64,000 bases of DNA from Bradyrhizobium cosmicum (GTDB lineage: Bacteria > Pseudomonadota > Alphaproteobacteria > Rhizobiales > Xanthobacteraceae). The position numbers and the translations under genes were made by a program. Of this stretch, positions 33,915-43,409 are shown one piece after another. The notes under the pieces are model-generated. The model searched no databases, was not told where the DNA came from, and saw only the letters and a program-made list of their open reading frames with translations. Within the stretch, counting starts at the first letter, position 1, and every line of letters begins with the position of its first letter. The stretch is from NCBI RefSeq assembly GCF_007290395.2, contig NZ_CP041656.2:5518001-5582000 (forward strand), in the 5' to 3' direction.

Positions 33915-35108
33915 TCAGGCCATCAACGCCGGCGTCTCTTCCGCCAGCCCGTACACGAGCTGCGCCTTGGAAAACCCTGCGATCGGAAATTCGCCGAGCT
34001 CGCGCCAGTCGTGGCGGCAGGCCTTCGCAAAGACTTCCGAGACCACGACGGTGCGGCCGAGCCTTCCTGCGATCTTCTCCAGCCGTGCCGCCAGATTGAC
34101 GGCAGGGCCGATGCAGGTGAAGTCGAGCCGGTTGCCGCCGCCGATATTGCCGTAGAGGATGTTGCCGACGTGCAGCGCGACGCCGAAGCGAAAGCGCTCG
34201 ATGACGTCACCGACCGGAAAAGCGAGCGCCTCGACGCTGGCGCGGGACTCGCGCGCCGCTTCCAGCACGCGTTCGCAGACATGCGCGGCATCGCCGACAT
34301 ATTCGTCGATCGGGAACACCGCGAGCAGACCGTCGCCCATGAATTTCAGCACCTCACCGCCATGCCCCCGGATCGCGGTGACCTGGCAGTCGAAATACTG
34401 GTTGAGGATTTCGACCACGGTCTCGGCCGGCAGCCGGTCCGACAGCGCGGTGAAGCCGCGCAAATCCGACAGCCAGATCGCGGCCTGCATGGTGTCGTTG
34501 TGGCCGCGGCGGATCTGGCCGCCGAGGATGCGCGCGCCGGCGCGGTTGCCGACATAGGTGTCGAGCAGCATCTCGGCGGTGCGGCGAAGCGAGATGATCT
34601 CGATGATGCGCGCCAGAGGTTCGATGATGACGCGCAGCGCCGCGACCTGGTCCGAGTTGAAGCCTCCCGGCTGAGTGGTGCTCACGCTCATCGCATGAAC
34701 CGTGCCATCGAGAAAACGAAGTGGCAGCGCCAGATAGTCGGTCGCACCTTCGTCCCTGAGATCGACCAGAACGGGAAAGCGTTCGGCCTCCGGACCATAC
34801 GGATTGCCCCTCACTTCAACGGCATCGCTGAACACGATGCTCAGGGGGCTTGCCTGGAATTCCGGCGTGTTCTGAATCTCGAAATCGACGGTGCCCATCT
34901 GTATCCCGGACACGCCCCGGCTCCAGATGAAATTGCGGCCGAAGATCTCAGGGTGCAACGTCCGGACGAAAACGCCGACTCGCCAGAGCGGCAGGCCGGC
35001 CTCGACCATGCGCTCGCAGCACTCGATCATCCAGCCGTCGGGGCTGTCGACAGGATGCTGGGTCGAGATGAGCCAGTCGACGACATTCTGATACGAAACG
35101 GCAGTCAT
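33915..35108 (-). CDS. Class III adenylate/guanylate cyclase with N-terminal sensor region
   Basis: The 397-aa protein has a C-terminal class III cyclase domain (about 210-390) with both metal Asp motifs, WLSDLRGFTALSDRLP and FMGDGLLAVFP, and later FTCIGPAVNLAARLE with the transition-state Asn. The N-terminal 200 residues have no membrane helix and look like an uncharacterised ligand-sensing domain common to rhizobial cyclases (begins VSYQNVVDWLISTQHP). It should make cAMP or cGMP in the cytosol. Confidence 0.88.
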   Translation of the reverse strand: MTAVSYQNVVDWLISTQHPVDSPDGWMIECCERMVEAGLPLWRVGVFVRTLHPEIFGRNFIWSRGVSGIQMGTVDFEIQNTPEFQASPLSIVFSDAVEVRGNPYGPEAERFPVLVDLRDEGATDYLALPLRFLDGTVHAMSVSTTQPGGFNSDQVAALRVIIEPLARIIEIISLRRTAEMLLDTYVGNRAGARILGGQIRRGHNDTMQAAIWLSDLRGFTALSDRLPAETVVEILNQYFDCQVTAIRGHGGEVLKFMGDGLLAVFPIDEYVGDAAHVCERVLEAARESRASVEALAFPVGDVIERFRFGVALHVGNILYGNIGGGNRLDFTCIGPAVNLAARLEKIAGRLGRTVVVSEVFAKACRHDWRELGEFPIAGFSKAQLVYGLAEETPALMA

Positions 35109-35160
35109 GTGCGCATCGTGCCGGATCGAAGGCAGTTCCGCCAGCGTGGAGATGAGGCGG

Positions 35161-36246
35161 TCAGCCGACCTGTCCGCGATCCCGCAAAAAGTGATCGGCC
35201 AGCACGCAGGCCATCATGGCTTCGCCGACGGGGACGGCGCGGATGCCGACGCAGGGGTCGTGGCGGCCCTTGGTGAAGATCTCGGTGTCGGCGCCCTGGC
35301 GATCGACGGTCCGCCGCGGCTGCAGGATCGACGAGGTCGGCTTCACCGCGAAGCGCACCACCACCGGCTGCCCGGTCGAGATGCCGCCCAGAATGCCGCC
35401 CGCATGGTTGGACAAGAAGCGCGTGCCGTCATTGCCGGTGCGCATCTCGTCGGCATTCTCTTCGCCGGTCAATTCCGCCGCGCCAAAGCCGGCGCCGATC
35501 TCGACGCCCTTGACCGCGTTGATGGTCATCATCGCGCCCGCCAGATCGGAATCGAGTTTTGCGTAGATCGGGGCGCCGAGGCCGGCCGGCACGCCCTCGG
35601 CGACGATCTCCAGTACCGCGCCGATCGATGAGCCGCTCTTGCGGATGCCGTCGAGATAGGTCTCGAAGAACGCGGCCTTGTCCTTGTCCGGACAGAAGAA
35701 CGGATTTTTCGCGATCTCGTCCCAGTCCCACTTGTCGCGGTCGATCTTGTGCGGCCCCATCTGCACCAGCGCGCCGCGCACCTTCACATCGGGCAGCACC
35801 TTGCGCGCGATAGCGCCGGCGGCGACGCGTGTCGCGGTCTCGCGCGCGGAGGAGCGGCCGCCGCCGCGATAGTCGCGCAGGCCATACTTGGCCTCATAGG
35901 TGAAGTCGGCATGGCCCGGACGAAACTTGTCCTTGATCTCCGAATAGTCCTTCGAGCGCTGGTCGGTGTTCTCGATCAGGAGCCCGATCGGCGTGCCCGT
36001 CGTCACCTGCACGCCGGTCTCCGGATGCGCCATCACGCCGGAGAGGATTTTAACCTGGTCCGCCTCCTGGCGCTGGGTGGTGAAGCGCGACTGGCCGGGA
36101 CGGCGGCGATCGAGGTCCTGCTGGATGTCCGCCTCGGTGAGCGGGATCATCGGTGGACAGCCATCGACCACGCAGCCGATCGCCACCCCATGGCTCTCGC
36201 CGAAGGTGGTGACGCGGAACATGTGGCCGAAGGTGTTGAAGGACAT
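35161..36246 (-). CDS. aroC: Chorismate synthase
   Basis: The 361-aa enzyme begins [19 protein letters not shown] and contains the signatures [35 protein letters not shown] and [14 protein letters not shown]. It converts 5-enolpyruvylshikimate 3-phosphate to chorismate using reduced FMN, the last common step to aromatic amino acids. The length is standard. The end lies 52 bp from the cyclase start on the same strand. Confidence 0.97.
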   Translation of the reverse strand: MSFNTFGHMFRVTTFGESHGVAIGCVVDGCPPMIPLTEADIQQDLDRRRPGQSRFTTQRQEADQVKILSGVMAHPETGVQVTTGTPIGLLIENTDQRSKDYSEIKDKFRPGHADFTYEAKYGLRDYRGGGRSSARETATRVAAGAIARKVLPDVKVRGALVQMGPHKIDRDKWDWDEIAKNPFFCPDKDKAAFFETYLDGIRKSGSSIGAVLEIVAEGVPAGLGAPIYAKLDSDLAGAMMTINAVKGVEIGAGFGAAELTGEENADEMRTGNDGTRFLSNHAGGILGGISTGQPVVVRFAVKPTSSILQPRRTVDRQGADTEIFTKGRHDPCVGIRAVPVGEAMMACVLADHFLRDRGQVG

Positions 36247-36324
36247 CGCTGCTCGCTGGCTCGTAAGTCAGTGCTGACTTAGCTCGCCCCGAAATATGCG
36301 TCAAATATGCCCCCAGTCGTCAGG

Positions 36325-36401
36325 GCCGGGCTTGTCCCGGCCATCCACATTCTGGGCCGCCACGAGCGAGTAAGTGCGTGGATGGCCGGGACAAGCCCGG
36401 G
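36325..36401. repeat. Intergenic palindromic repeat, family A copy 2
   Basis: Arms 36325-36348 (GCCGGGCTTGTCCCGGCCAT...) and 36378-36401 are almost perfect reverse complements with about 29 bp between. The arms match the repeat at 1758-1841 closely, so it is a dispersed family. Confidence 0.8.
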
Positions 36402-36434
36402 CATGACGGCGGAGGATGGGGCAACGCGCCCGGC

Positions 36435-37028
36435 TTAACTGAACTTCTCGAGCCGCCCCTCACGAAACACGTAGACGGCGCCCTGCTCGATATAGAGCTC
36501 GGCGGCGCTCGCCGGCGTCTCCAGGCCGAGCGAGACCATCAGGGCCCGGCAGGTGCCGCCATGGGCGACGGCGACGGTGTCGGTTTGGAGCTGATCGTAC
36601 CAGGCGCGCACGCGGACCTGCACGTCGGCATAGGTCTCCGCGCCGGCGGGACCCACCGTCCATTTGTCGGCGAGGCGCCTGGCGTAGATTTCGGGATCTT
36701 TGGCCTCGCTCTCGGCCAGCGTCAGCCCCTCCCAGACGCCGTAGCCGATCTCGCGCAGGCGATCGTCGAGCGCATAGTCCGCGACCGGCAGTTCGAGCTT
36801 GCCGCGCGCGAGCTCCATGGTCATGCGTGCCCGTCCGAGCGGGCTCGACACGTAGGGCAGCGCCGCCTTGTCGCGGCCGTCGCGCTTGAAGAGATCGACG
36901 AGAATGCCGCCGGCCTGGATGGCCTGATCGCGGCCGCGCGCGTTCAGCGGAATGTCCCTGGTGCCCTGAAGCCTGCCGAGCGCGTTCCAATCGGTCTCGC
37001 CGTGGCGAAGATAATAGATCGTGGGCAC
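36435..37028 (-). CDS. Histidine phosphatase family protein
   Basis: The 197-aa protein begins PTIYYLRHGETDWNALGRLQ, containing the RHG motif with the phospho-accepting His. It continues with the substrate-binding SSPLGRARMTME, the Glu in REIGYGVWEGLTL, and the second catalytic His in AVAHGGTCRALM. The family covers cofactor-dependent phosphoglycerate mutases and broader phosphatases; the short length favours a phosphatase. It lies 20 bp downstream of fabI on the same strand, probably one transcript. Confidence 0.9.
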   Translation of the reverse strand: MPTIYYLRHGETDWNALGRLQGTRDIPLNARGRDQAIQAGGILVDLFKRDGRDKAALPYVSSPLGRARMTMELARGKLELPVADYALDDRLREIGYGVWEGLTLAESEAKDPEIYARRLADKWTVGPAGAETYADVQVRVRAWYDQLQTDTVAVAHGGTCRALMVSLGLETPASAAELYIEQGAVYVFREGRLEKFS

Positions 37029-37048
37029 GGATATTCCAAACTCAGAGA

Positions 37049-37876
37049 CTAGTCCTTGCTGCCGAACGAAATGTCCGGCGCGTCCGGACGCTTCATGCCC
37101 AGCACGTGATAGCCGGAATCGACGTGATGCACCTCGCCGGTGACACCGCGCGAGAGATCAGAGAGGAGATACAGCGCGCTGCCGCCGACGTCCTCGGTCG
37201 ACACGTTGCGCCGCAGCGGCGCGTTGTACTCGTTCCACTTCAGGATATAGCGGAAGTCGCCGATACCGGATGCGGCCAGCGTCTTGATCGGCCCCGCCGA
37301 GATCGCGTTGACGCGGATGTTCTTCTCGCCGAGATCGGCGGCGAGATAGCGCACGCTGGCCTCCAGCGCCGCCTTGGCCACGCCCATCACGTTGTAATGC
37401 GGCATCCACTTCTCGGCGCCGTAATAGGACAGCGTGATCAGCGAGCCGCCGTCGGTCATCAGCTTCTCGGCGCGCTGCGCCACCGCCGTGAACGAGTAGC
37501 AGGAGATCAGCATCGACTTGGAAAAATTCTCCGGCGTGGTGTCGACGTAGCGGCCGTCGAGCTGCTCGCCATAGGCGATCGCGTGCACCAGGAAGTCGAT
37601 CTTACCCCACTTCTCCTGCAGCACCGCGAAGGCGGCGTCGATGGTCGCGGCATCGGTGACGTCGCAATGGCCGAGCACGAGCGCGCCGATCTCGGCGGCG
37701 AGCGGCTCGACGCGCTTCTTCAGCGCATCGCCCTGATAGGTGAAGGCGAGTTCGGCACCGGCCGCGTGGCATGCCTTGGCGATGCCCCAGGCGATCGAAC
37801 GGTTGTTGGCGAGGCCGAGGATCACCCCGCGCTTGCCTTGCATCAGTCCCTGCATCAGTCCTGAATCCTGCGCCAT
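37049..37876 (-). CDS. fabI: Enoyl-[acyl-carrier-protein] reductase (NADH), FabI
   Basis: The 275-aa short-chain-fold enzyme has the FabI-type cofactor loop GLANNRSIAWGIAKA and the catalytic YNVMGVAKAALE with Tyr-x6-Lys spacing (Y in YYGAEKW or HYNVMGVAK). It ends with GEVHHVDSGYHVLGM. It completes each round of type II fatty-acid synthesis. The initial MAQDSGLMQGLMQGK offers several start ATGs. It is divergent from the ECF sigma gene. Confidence 0.95.
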   Translation of the reverse strand: MAQDSGLMQGLMQGKRGVILGLANNRSIAWGIAKACHAAGAELAFTYQGDALKKRVEPLAAEIGALVLGHCDVTDAATIDAAFAVLQEKWGKIDFLVHAIAYGEQLDGRYVDTTPENFSKSMLISCYSFTAVAQRAEKLMTDGGSLITLSYYGAEKWMPHYNVMGVAKAALEASVRYLAADLGEKNIRVNAISAGPIKTLAASGIGDFRYILKWNEYNAPLRRNVSTEDVGGSALYLLSDLSRGVTGEVHHVDSGYHVLGMKRPDAPDISFGSKD

Positions 37877-38048
37877 TTCCGAACGTCCCGTCGAGCTTTC
37901 GTTGAGGTCTGGAGGTACACCAGCCCTCCCCTGCGGTACAGTCCTAATACGCGGCGTTAACGCTGTTTCGAGCGCCGGAATAGCCGTTCCGTTCGGGTGT
38001 TATGATGATTGTGGCGCTTGCGCCGAACGGCAGGACATCAAACACGCC

Positions 38049-38537
38049 ATGAGTGCGTTTCGCCAGAGTGTGGAAGCCATGATCCCGGCGTTGCGCCGTT
38101 ACGCCCGCGCGCTGACGCGCGATGCGGACGCGGCCGACGATCTGGTGCAGGATACGCTGGTGCGGGCGCTGCGTTCGGAGCGCCTGTTCCTCGGAGGCGA
38201 CGTCAGGAGCTGGCTCTACACGATCCTGACCAATCTCAACAAGAACCGGCGGCGCTCGCTGGCAAGGCGCCCGCAATTCACGCAGCTGACGGAGAACAAC
38301 CCGGATGCCAGCGGGACCGAGGCCGAGGGGCGCGACATCGAGAGGGCGCTGGCAACGCTGGTCGAGGAGCAGCGCTCGGTGCTGCTGCTGGTAATGCTGG
38401 AGGGCATGAGCTACCGCGAGGTCGCCGACATCCAGGGCGTGCCGATCGGCACCGTGATGTCCCGCCTGGCCCGCGCCCGTGCCCACGTCAAGGCCTCGCT
38501 GGAGGGCGAGCGCCCCGCGCTCAGGCGGGTGAAATGA
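38049..38537 (+). CDS. ECF-type RNA polymerase sigma factor
   Basis: The 162-aa protein has region 2 (YARALTRDADAADDLVQDTLVRAL) and region 4 (LLLVMLEGMSYREVADIQGV followed by GTVMSRLARARAHV), the minimal ECF architecture. It pairs with the anti-sigma gene 106 bp downstream. A possible ECF-like element, GGAAT at 37977-37981 and GTGTT 15 bp later, lies upstream and could give autoregulation, though this is weak. The in-frame sequence before 38049 is not family-like. Confidence 0.9.
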   Translation: MSAFRQSVEAMIPALRRYARALTRDADAADDLVQDTLVRALRSERLFLGGDVRSWLYTILTNLNKNRRRSLARRPQFTQLTENNPDASGTEAEGRDIERALATLVEEQRSVLLLVMLEGMSYREVADIQGVPIGTVMSRLARARAHVKASLEGERPALRRVK

Positions 38538-38643
38538 TGGCAGGATTGATGCGTCGCGCGACCCGCGTTCCCTGCACGGAAAGAGAAGCAGTGCAGTTGA
38601 ACCGCGTCAGATTTTTGGGGCCGCAGAGCCAGAGACGATCGAT

Positions 38644-39417
38644 ATGAACGACCACAGGATTTCAGTGACCGAAGACGAGCTGCACGCCCATGTCGACGGC
38701 GAGCTGCCGGCTGAGCGCCGCGCCGACGTAGAGGCCTGGCTTGACGCGCACCCCGACGATGCCGAGCGCGTGCAGTCCTGGCGCGCCATGGCCGAGATGC
38801 TGCACGCCCGCTACGATTCCGTCGCGCAGGAGCCGGTGCCGGCCCGGCTGGAGCTCGAACGGCTGGAACGCCGTCCCCGGCAATGGCTCTATGGCGCCGC
38901 CGCGGCTGTGCTGGTTGCCTTCGTCGCCGGCGGCACCGCCGGCTGGGTGGCGCATGGCGCCGCCAATGCGCCCTCGACCTTCCAGAGCCTTACGGCGGAC
39001 GCGCTCGATGCCCACCGCCTCTATGTCGTCGAGGTTCGCCACCCCGTCGAGGTCGGCGGCAACGAGCGGGACCACCTCCAAGCCTGGCTGACCCGGCGCT
39101 GCGGCTGGACCGTGTTCGCGCCGAACCTGGAAGCGAGCGGACTGAAGCTGGTCGGCGGCCGGCTCCTGCCGGGGCCGAACGGTCCGGCCTCGTTCCTGAT
39201 GTATGAGGGCGCCTCGGGCGAGCGCTACACGATCTACACCTCCAAAACCGAGAACGGCGCGACGCAGATGCGCTACGCCAAAACGGACAAGGACGGGGCG
39301 CTGTTCTGGGCCGAGCGCGGCGTCGGCTATGTCGTCAGCGGAGGCGGTACCGACCGCGATCGGCTGACGAAGGTGGCGCAGGCCGTGTACGACCAGGCCG
39401 AGAAAAGCGGCGGCTAG
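38644..39417 (+). CDS. Membrane-anchored anti-sigma factor
   Basis: The 257-aa protein has a cytosolic N-terminal domain with TEDELHAHVDGELPAERRADV, typical of anti-sigma N-domains but without the zinc-binding Cys pair. One membrane helix lies at about 80-103 (LYGAAAAVLVAFVAGGTAGWV), followed by a periplasmic domain of about 150 residues. It should hold the upstream ECF sigma factor inactive until an envelope signal releases it. The signal is unknown. Confidence 0.87.
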   Translation: MNDHRISVTEDELHAHVDGELPAERRADVEAWLDAHPDDAERVQSWRAMAEMLHARYDSVAQEPVPARLELERLERRPRQWLYGAAAAVLVAFVAGGTAGWVAHGAANAPSTFQSLTADALDAHRLYVVEVRHPVEVGGNERDHLQAWLTRRCGWTVFAPNLEASGLKLVGGRLLPGPNGPASFLMYEGASGERYTIYTSKTENGATQMRYAKTDKDGALFWAERGVGYVVSGGGTDRDRLTKVAQAVYDQAEKSGG

Positions 39418-39734
39418 ACAACCGCGCAAGCGCGGTGCCTCGATTCTGTCATTGAAAATCTGGAATCAAAACATCGGTGCGTCTCATTATCGCACCGACT
39501 GTTCACGCGATTATGAGCGGCGTTCGATCCGCCGATCGACGCGGGCGGCCTCGATTGGGGTTTTTGGTACCGCGCTGGTCCCCCTCTCGAGGCCGCACCT
39601 TATTATCGGCTGCCCCGCCGGACAGCCGACACGTCGAGCACATGAAGCGCTACCACGCTTCAGCGATATGATGAGCATCATCTCCTCGACGATGCCCTGG
39701 GCCTTTGGAGAAACCCCTTCAGTTCGATCGCACC
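39418..39734. other. Convergent intergenic region with a long inverted repeat
   Basis: About 317 bp between the anti-sigma and dnaJ-class stops hold no convincing gene. GCGGCCTCGA (39545-39554) and TCGAGGCCGC (39587-39596) form a perfect 10-bp stem with inner GGGG/CCCC pairing. ACCGCG and CGCGGT near 39421-39436 form a small hairpin just after the anti-sigma stop. Confidence 0.55.
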
Positions 39735-40703
39735 TCAGCCCAGCCCGCTACGTGGATTGTAAGGGTGCTGGTCCCGCCACTTCTCCATCAATGCCTCAAG
39801 CTCGGCGTCGTTCCCGTCCGGTAGCATGATCCTGATGGTGACGAAGAGATCCCCGGTTCCGCCGGCTTTCGGCAGGCCCTTGCCCTTGAGGCGAAAGGTC
39901 CGGCCGCTGGAGGTGTTTTTCGGGACCGAAAGCTCGACGGCATTGCCGAGGGTGGGCACGCGGACCTTGCCGCCGAGCACCGCCTCATAGAGCGTGACCG
40001 GCAGGTCGATTCTGAGGTCGGCGCCTTCGATCTTGAAGAACGCGTGCGGCGCGACGTTGATGGTGATCAGGAGATCGCCCGGCGGATGGCCCTGGGCGCT
40101 CTCGCCCTGCCCGCGCAGGCGGATCTGCTGGCCCTCGGTGACGCCGGCCGGAATCTTGACGTTCAATTCCTTGCCGTTCGGCAGCCGGACCCGCTTTTCG
40201 CCACCCTTGACCGACTCTTCCAGCGAGACCGACATGGCGACGTTGACGTCGAGATCAAGCCCGATCCCGCCGGTGTCGAATTCGAACTGGGCACCGCCGC
40301 CGGCCCCGGGCCGCGCGCCGCGCACCCCGCCACCGAACATGCTGTTGAGGATATCCTCGAACGCGCCCGCGCCCTGACCGGGGCCTCCACCGCCGCCGCG
40401 GAACGAATACTCGAATCCACCGGGACCCGCGCGTCCGCGCGGCCCACCGCCGCCGCCGCCCGGAAAACCCTGGAAGCGCGGCTTGCCCTCGGCGTCGATC
40501 TCGCCGCGGTCAAACTGCTTACGCTTGTCCTCGTCGCCGAGGATCTCGTTCGCCGAGTTGATCTCGGAGAAGCGCTCGGCGGCCTTCGGGTCGTCCTTGT
40601 TGCTGTCGGGATGATGCTTCTTGGCAAGCTTGCGATAGGCGCTCTTGATCGCGGCAGCGCTAGCGCCCCGCTGCACCCCCAAGACCTCATAGGGGTCGCG
40701 CAT
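39735..40703 (-). CDS. DnaJ-class molecular chaperone (CbpA-like)
   Basis: The 322-aa protein has an N-terminal J-domain ([20 protein letters not shown]) with the HPD motif in [11 protein letters not shown], a Gly/Phe-rich linker at about 80-140, and a DnaJ C-terminal substrate domain ([38 protein letters not shown]). There is no Cys-rich zinc finger, so it is class B. It stimulates DnaK ATPase and presents unfolded proteins. GAGGAG lies 9 bp before the ATG. Confidence 0.93.
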   Translation of the reverse strand: MRDPYEVLGVQRGASAAAIKSAYRKLAKKHHPDSNKDDPKAAERFSEINSANEILGDEDKRKQFDRGEIDAEGKPRFQGFPGGGGGGPRGRAGPGGFEYSFRGGGGGPGQGAGAFEDILNSMFGGGVRGARPGAGGGAQFEFDTGGIGLDLDVNVAMSVSLEESVKGGEKRVRLPNGKELNVKIPAGVTEGQQIRLRGQGESAQGHPPGDLLITINVAPHAFFKIEGADLRIDLPVTLYEAVLGGKVRVPTLGNAVELSVPKNTSSGRTFRLKGKGLPKAGGTGDLFVTIRIMLPDGNDAELEALMEKWRDQHPYNPRSGLG

Positions 40704-40868
40704 CCGTCACGTCTCCTCTTGGAATATCGATATGTTCAAAGGGCTCCCCGCCCACCTGAGCCTCATGTGGGGGCGAGTGGCATTTTTGCAACTAGTCGGG
40801 CGAGCCGATCCGTTACGATTCGAGCCCGATCTTATCGGAAAACCGGTTCCCACTGGTCCGGATCATGC

Positions 40869-41276
40869 TCAGCTCCGCCATGGCTTTAGCGTATGAATCT
40901 CCCAACGGCCACGGCTGCTTTGGCAGCCGGCGCCCTGGAGCCAGCTCTCGGTGCTGCCGTTGACGTAGCTGGCCAGAAAATCGCGGCACTTGCGCCCATC
41001 TTCGGCGGCATAGGATTGCGCGATCGGCGTCACCGAGCCCCGCGCCCCGGTTTCCGGATTTTCCCAGTGCTGGCTCGAATCCCTGTCGCCCTTGCTGAGG
41101 ACGTCGGAGGCGGCGTTGCGGGCGAAGGCAAGATCGGTCTCGGTCGGCGGGGCGTCCTTTGCCGGCCGCGCGATCGAGCCCGTGAGGTCGCTGTCGTCGG
41201 CCTTGGCATAGGCACTGGTGTCATTGCGGGAAAAGCTGCAGCCGCCGGTGCCGAGCCCGATCAGAATCATCGTCAT
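40869..41276 (-). CDS. RT0821/Lpp0805-family surface lipoprotein
   Basis: From ATG 41276 the product is 135 aa with a short signal MTMILIGLGTGGCSFSRND, where the GGC fits a weak lipobox. The C-terminal half (QHWENPETGARGSVTPIAQS, then CRDFLASYVNG and GAGCQSSRGRW) matches the RT0821/Lpp0805 surface-antigen pattern with conserved Cys. A longer frame starts at 41375. Its role is probably structural in the envelope. It is divergent from pdxH. Confidence 0.8.
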   Translation of the reverse strand: MTMILIGLGTGGCSFSRNDTSAYAKADDSDLTGSIARPAKDAPPTETDLAFARNAASDVLSKGDRDSSQHWENPETGARGSVTPIAQSYAAEDGRKCRDFLASYVNGSTESWLQGAGCQSSRGRWEIHTLKPWRS

Positions 41277-41389
41277 GACAAAGCTGGACGGCCCGATCGC
41301 CGATAGGCCAACGCGTCCCCATGCCCTATATAGGGCGGAAGCGGACAACAACGCGTTTTGGGCCGCGGGACGCAACTCGGACTCCAGAC

Positions 41390-42031
41390 ATGACCGACAC
41401 GACCTCGATCAAACACCAGACACCCTTAACATCCGGTGATTTTACCGCTGCCGACGAACCATTTGCGCTGTTCGAGGCCTGGCTCAACGAGGCGATCAAG
41501 AGCGAGCCGAACGATCCGAACGCCATGGCGCTCGCAACCGTCGATCCCGACGGGCTGCCTGATGTGCGCATGGTGCTGATGAAAGGCTTCGATACCGAGG
41601 GTTTCGTCTTCTACAGCCACATCGCGAGCCAGAAGGGCCGCGAACTCGCCGCAAATCCTAAGGCGGCGTTACTTTTTCACTGGAAGTCGCTGCGCCGTCA
41701 GGTCCGCATCCGCGGCAACGTGACGCCGGTGACCGACGCCGAGGCCGACGCCTATTTCGCCACCCGCCCCAAGCAGGCGCAGATCGGCGCCTGGGCCAGC
41801 AAGCAGTCGCAGGAGCTGGAAAGCCGCTTCGCCTTCGAGCAGGCCATCGCGAAGGTCGCTGCAAGGCATGTCATCGGCGAAGTGCCGCGGCCGCCGGGCT
41901 GGAGCGGCTGGCGCATCACCCCTTCGCGGATCGAGTTCTGGCACGACCGCCCGTTCCGCCTGCACGACCGCATCGAATTTCGCCGTGACGCGGCCGGCGG
42001 GCCGTGGTCCAAGACGCGGATGTACCCGTGA
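41390..42031 (+). CDS. pdxH: Pyridoxamine 5'-phosphate oxidase
   Basis: The 213-aa enzyme shows [41 protein letters not shown] and the C-terminal signature [19 protein letters not shown]. It oxidises pyridoxine or pyridoxamine phosphate to pyridoxal 5'-phosphate with FMN. Start ATG 41390 removes an unrelated N-terminal extension read from upstream. An SDR gene follows after 32 bp on the same strand. Confidence 0.96.
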   Translation: MTDTTSIKHQTPLTSGDFTAADEPFALFEAWLNEAIKSEPNDPNAMALATVDPDGLPDVRMVLMKGFDTEGFVFYSHIASQKGRELAANPKAALLFHWKSLRRQVRIRGNVTPVTDAEADAYFATRPKQAQIGAWASKQSQELESRFAFEQAIAKVAARHVIGEVPRPPGWSGWRITPSRIEFWHDRPFRLHDRIEFRRDAAGGPWSKTRMYP

Positions 42032-42063
42032 GCCTTACCTCGAGCTTCGGGCCGACCTGAAAG

Positions 42064-42822
42064 ATGTCCATGTCGCATTCGTCCAATGCGCCGCGCCGCA
42101 CGCTGCTCCTGACCGGAGCCAGCCGCGGTATCGGCCACGCCACAGTGATCCGCTTCTCGTCGGCGGGCTGGCGTGTCATCACCTGCTCGCGGCATCCGTT
42201 CCCGGAGGACTGTCCCTGGGACGCAGGGCCGGAGGATCACATCCAGGTCGACCTCGGCAATCCCCAGGACACGACGCGCGCGATCTCCGACATCCGCGAC
42301 CGCCTCGAAGGCGGCATGCTGCATGCGCTGGTCAACAACGCCGCGATCTCGCCGAAGGGCCCGGGTGGCTCGCGGCTCGGCTCGGTCGACACCGACCTGG
42401 ACACCTGGACCCATGTGTTTCACGTCAATTTCTTCGCGCCGATCATGATCGCGCGCGGGCTGATCGAGGAATTGAAGGCGGCCAAGGGCTCGGTCGTGAA
42501 CGTCACCTCGATCGCGGGTTCGCGCGTGCATCCCTTCGCGGGTGCCGCCTATGCCACCTCGAAAGCCGCGCTGGCATCGTTGACGCGCGAGATGGCCTCC
42601 GATTTCGGCCGCGTCGGCGTGCGCGTCAACGCGATCGCGCCGGGCGAGATCGACACCTCGATCCTCTCGCCGGGCACCGACAAGATCGTCGAGCAGCAGA
42701 TTCCGTTGCACCGCCTCGGCACGCCCGACGAGGTCGCCAAGATCATCTACGTGCTGTGCACGGACACCTCGTCCTACGTCAACGGCGCCGAGATCCACAT
42801 CAACGGTGGCCAGCACGTGTAG
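42064..42822 (+). CDS. SDR family oxidoreductase
   Basis: The 252-aa Rossmann-fold protein has TGASRGIGHATVIRF for cofactor binding, the NNAAIS motif, catalytic Ser in VTSIAGSRVHPF, and the Tyr/Lys pair in YATSKAALASL. All classical SDR residues are present, and the Arg after GIG suggests NADP(H). The substrate is unknown. It is probably transcribed with pdxH. Confidence 0.9.
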   Translation: MSMSHSSNAPRRTLLLTGASRGIGHATVIRFSSAGWRVITCSRHPFPEDCPWDAGPEDHIQVDLGNPQDTTRAISDIRDRLEGGMLHALVNNAAISPKGPGGSRLGSVDTDLDTWTHVFHVNFFAPIMIARGLIEELKAAKGSVVNVTSIAGSRVHPFAGAAYATSKAALASLTREMASDFGRVGVRVNAIAPGEIDTSILSPGTDKIVEQQIPLHRLGTPDEVAKIIYVLCTDTSSYVNGAEIHINGGQHV

Positions 42823-42829
42823 ATGCTGA

Positions 42830-42958
42830 CGTCATTACGAGCGCACGCGCAAAATTGCTTTGCAATTTTGTCGTGGGCTCCTCGCAATGACTGAATTCGA
42901 TGGTTCTGGGGAAGCGAGGCGATCCAGACAAAGCCGCCGCAAGACCTGGATCGCCCTT
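42830..42958. repeat. Intergenic composite repeat with an AT-containing hairpin
   Basis: CAAAATTGC-TTT-GCAATTTTG (42850-42870) is a perfect 9-bp hairpin, flanked by GTCATTACGAGCGCA and by GAAGCGAGGCGATCCAGAC with a partial complement near CCTGGATCGCC. It resembles dispersed Bradyrhizobium-like intergenic units and may also terminate the pdxH-SDR transcript. Confidence 0.65.
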
Positions 42959-42969
42959 ACCTTCCGTTC

Positions 42970-43203
42970 TCAATCGGCGCGAAACCGACGCGGCTGATCG
43001 CGCAGTCTTGGTGCCGCAGCGTCTGGAGCTGCGGCATTGATTGCAGTCGAGCAGTCGTCGTCGTTCTCACCGTCGAGCAGCGGAGCACCACAGTGCCGGC
43101 ACATGCGTGCCGACATCGACGCCGCCTTGCCGCTCGCCAGGACCTGACGATAGTTCGCCAGATCGATGACGTTGCGGAGCGACGTTATGTGTTTCTCAAC
43201 CAT
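42970..43203 (-). CDS. Small protein with a CxxC motif, unknown function
   Basis: This 77-aa frame begins VEKHITSLRNVIDLANYRQV, then has a RMCRHCGAPLLDGENDDDCS segment with CxxC and a third Cys that may bind zinc, and ends in a basic tail. GAGG lies about 8 bp before the ATG. No family is recognised, but the helical start, CxxC knuckle and ribosome binding site support a real gene. Confidence 0.6.
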   Translation of the reverse strand: MVEKHITSLRNVIDLANYRQVLASGKAASMSARMCRHCGAPLLDGENDDDCSTAINAAAPDAAAPRLRDQPRRFRAD

Positions 43204-43409
43204 GGCTGTTCCTCGCGGCTACACGCTGCTTATCGCAGACAAGTTTCGCGCAAACGTTCAGCCCACCGCTCAAATTTTACCGGAGGAATTGGGGCGCAGA
43301 GCACACATCACCGCACGGCCTCAATCCCGCTCTATTCTGCGACACCAAACACGGTGTGTCTGCGAACAGCGTAAGGTCTCGGTAGCCATTCGGCGAGAGT
43401 GCTACGAAC

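Noticed and set aside
37740..38048. N-terminal extension of the ECF sigma factor into the fabI region
   Set aside because: It overlaps fabI on the other strand and shows no sigma-factor features; ATG 38049 gives a normal length.
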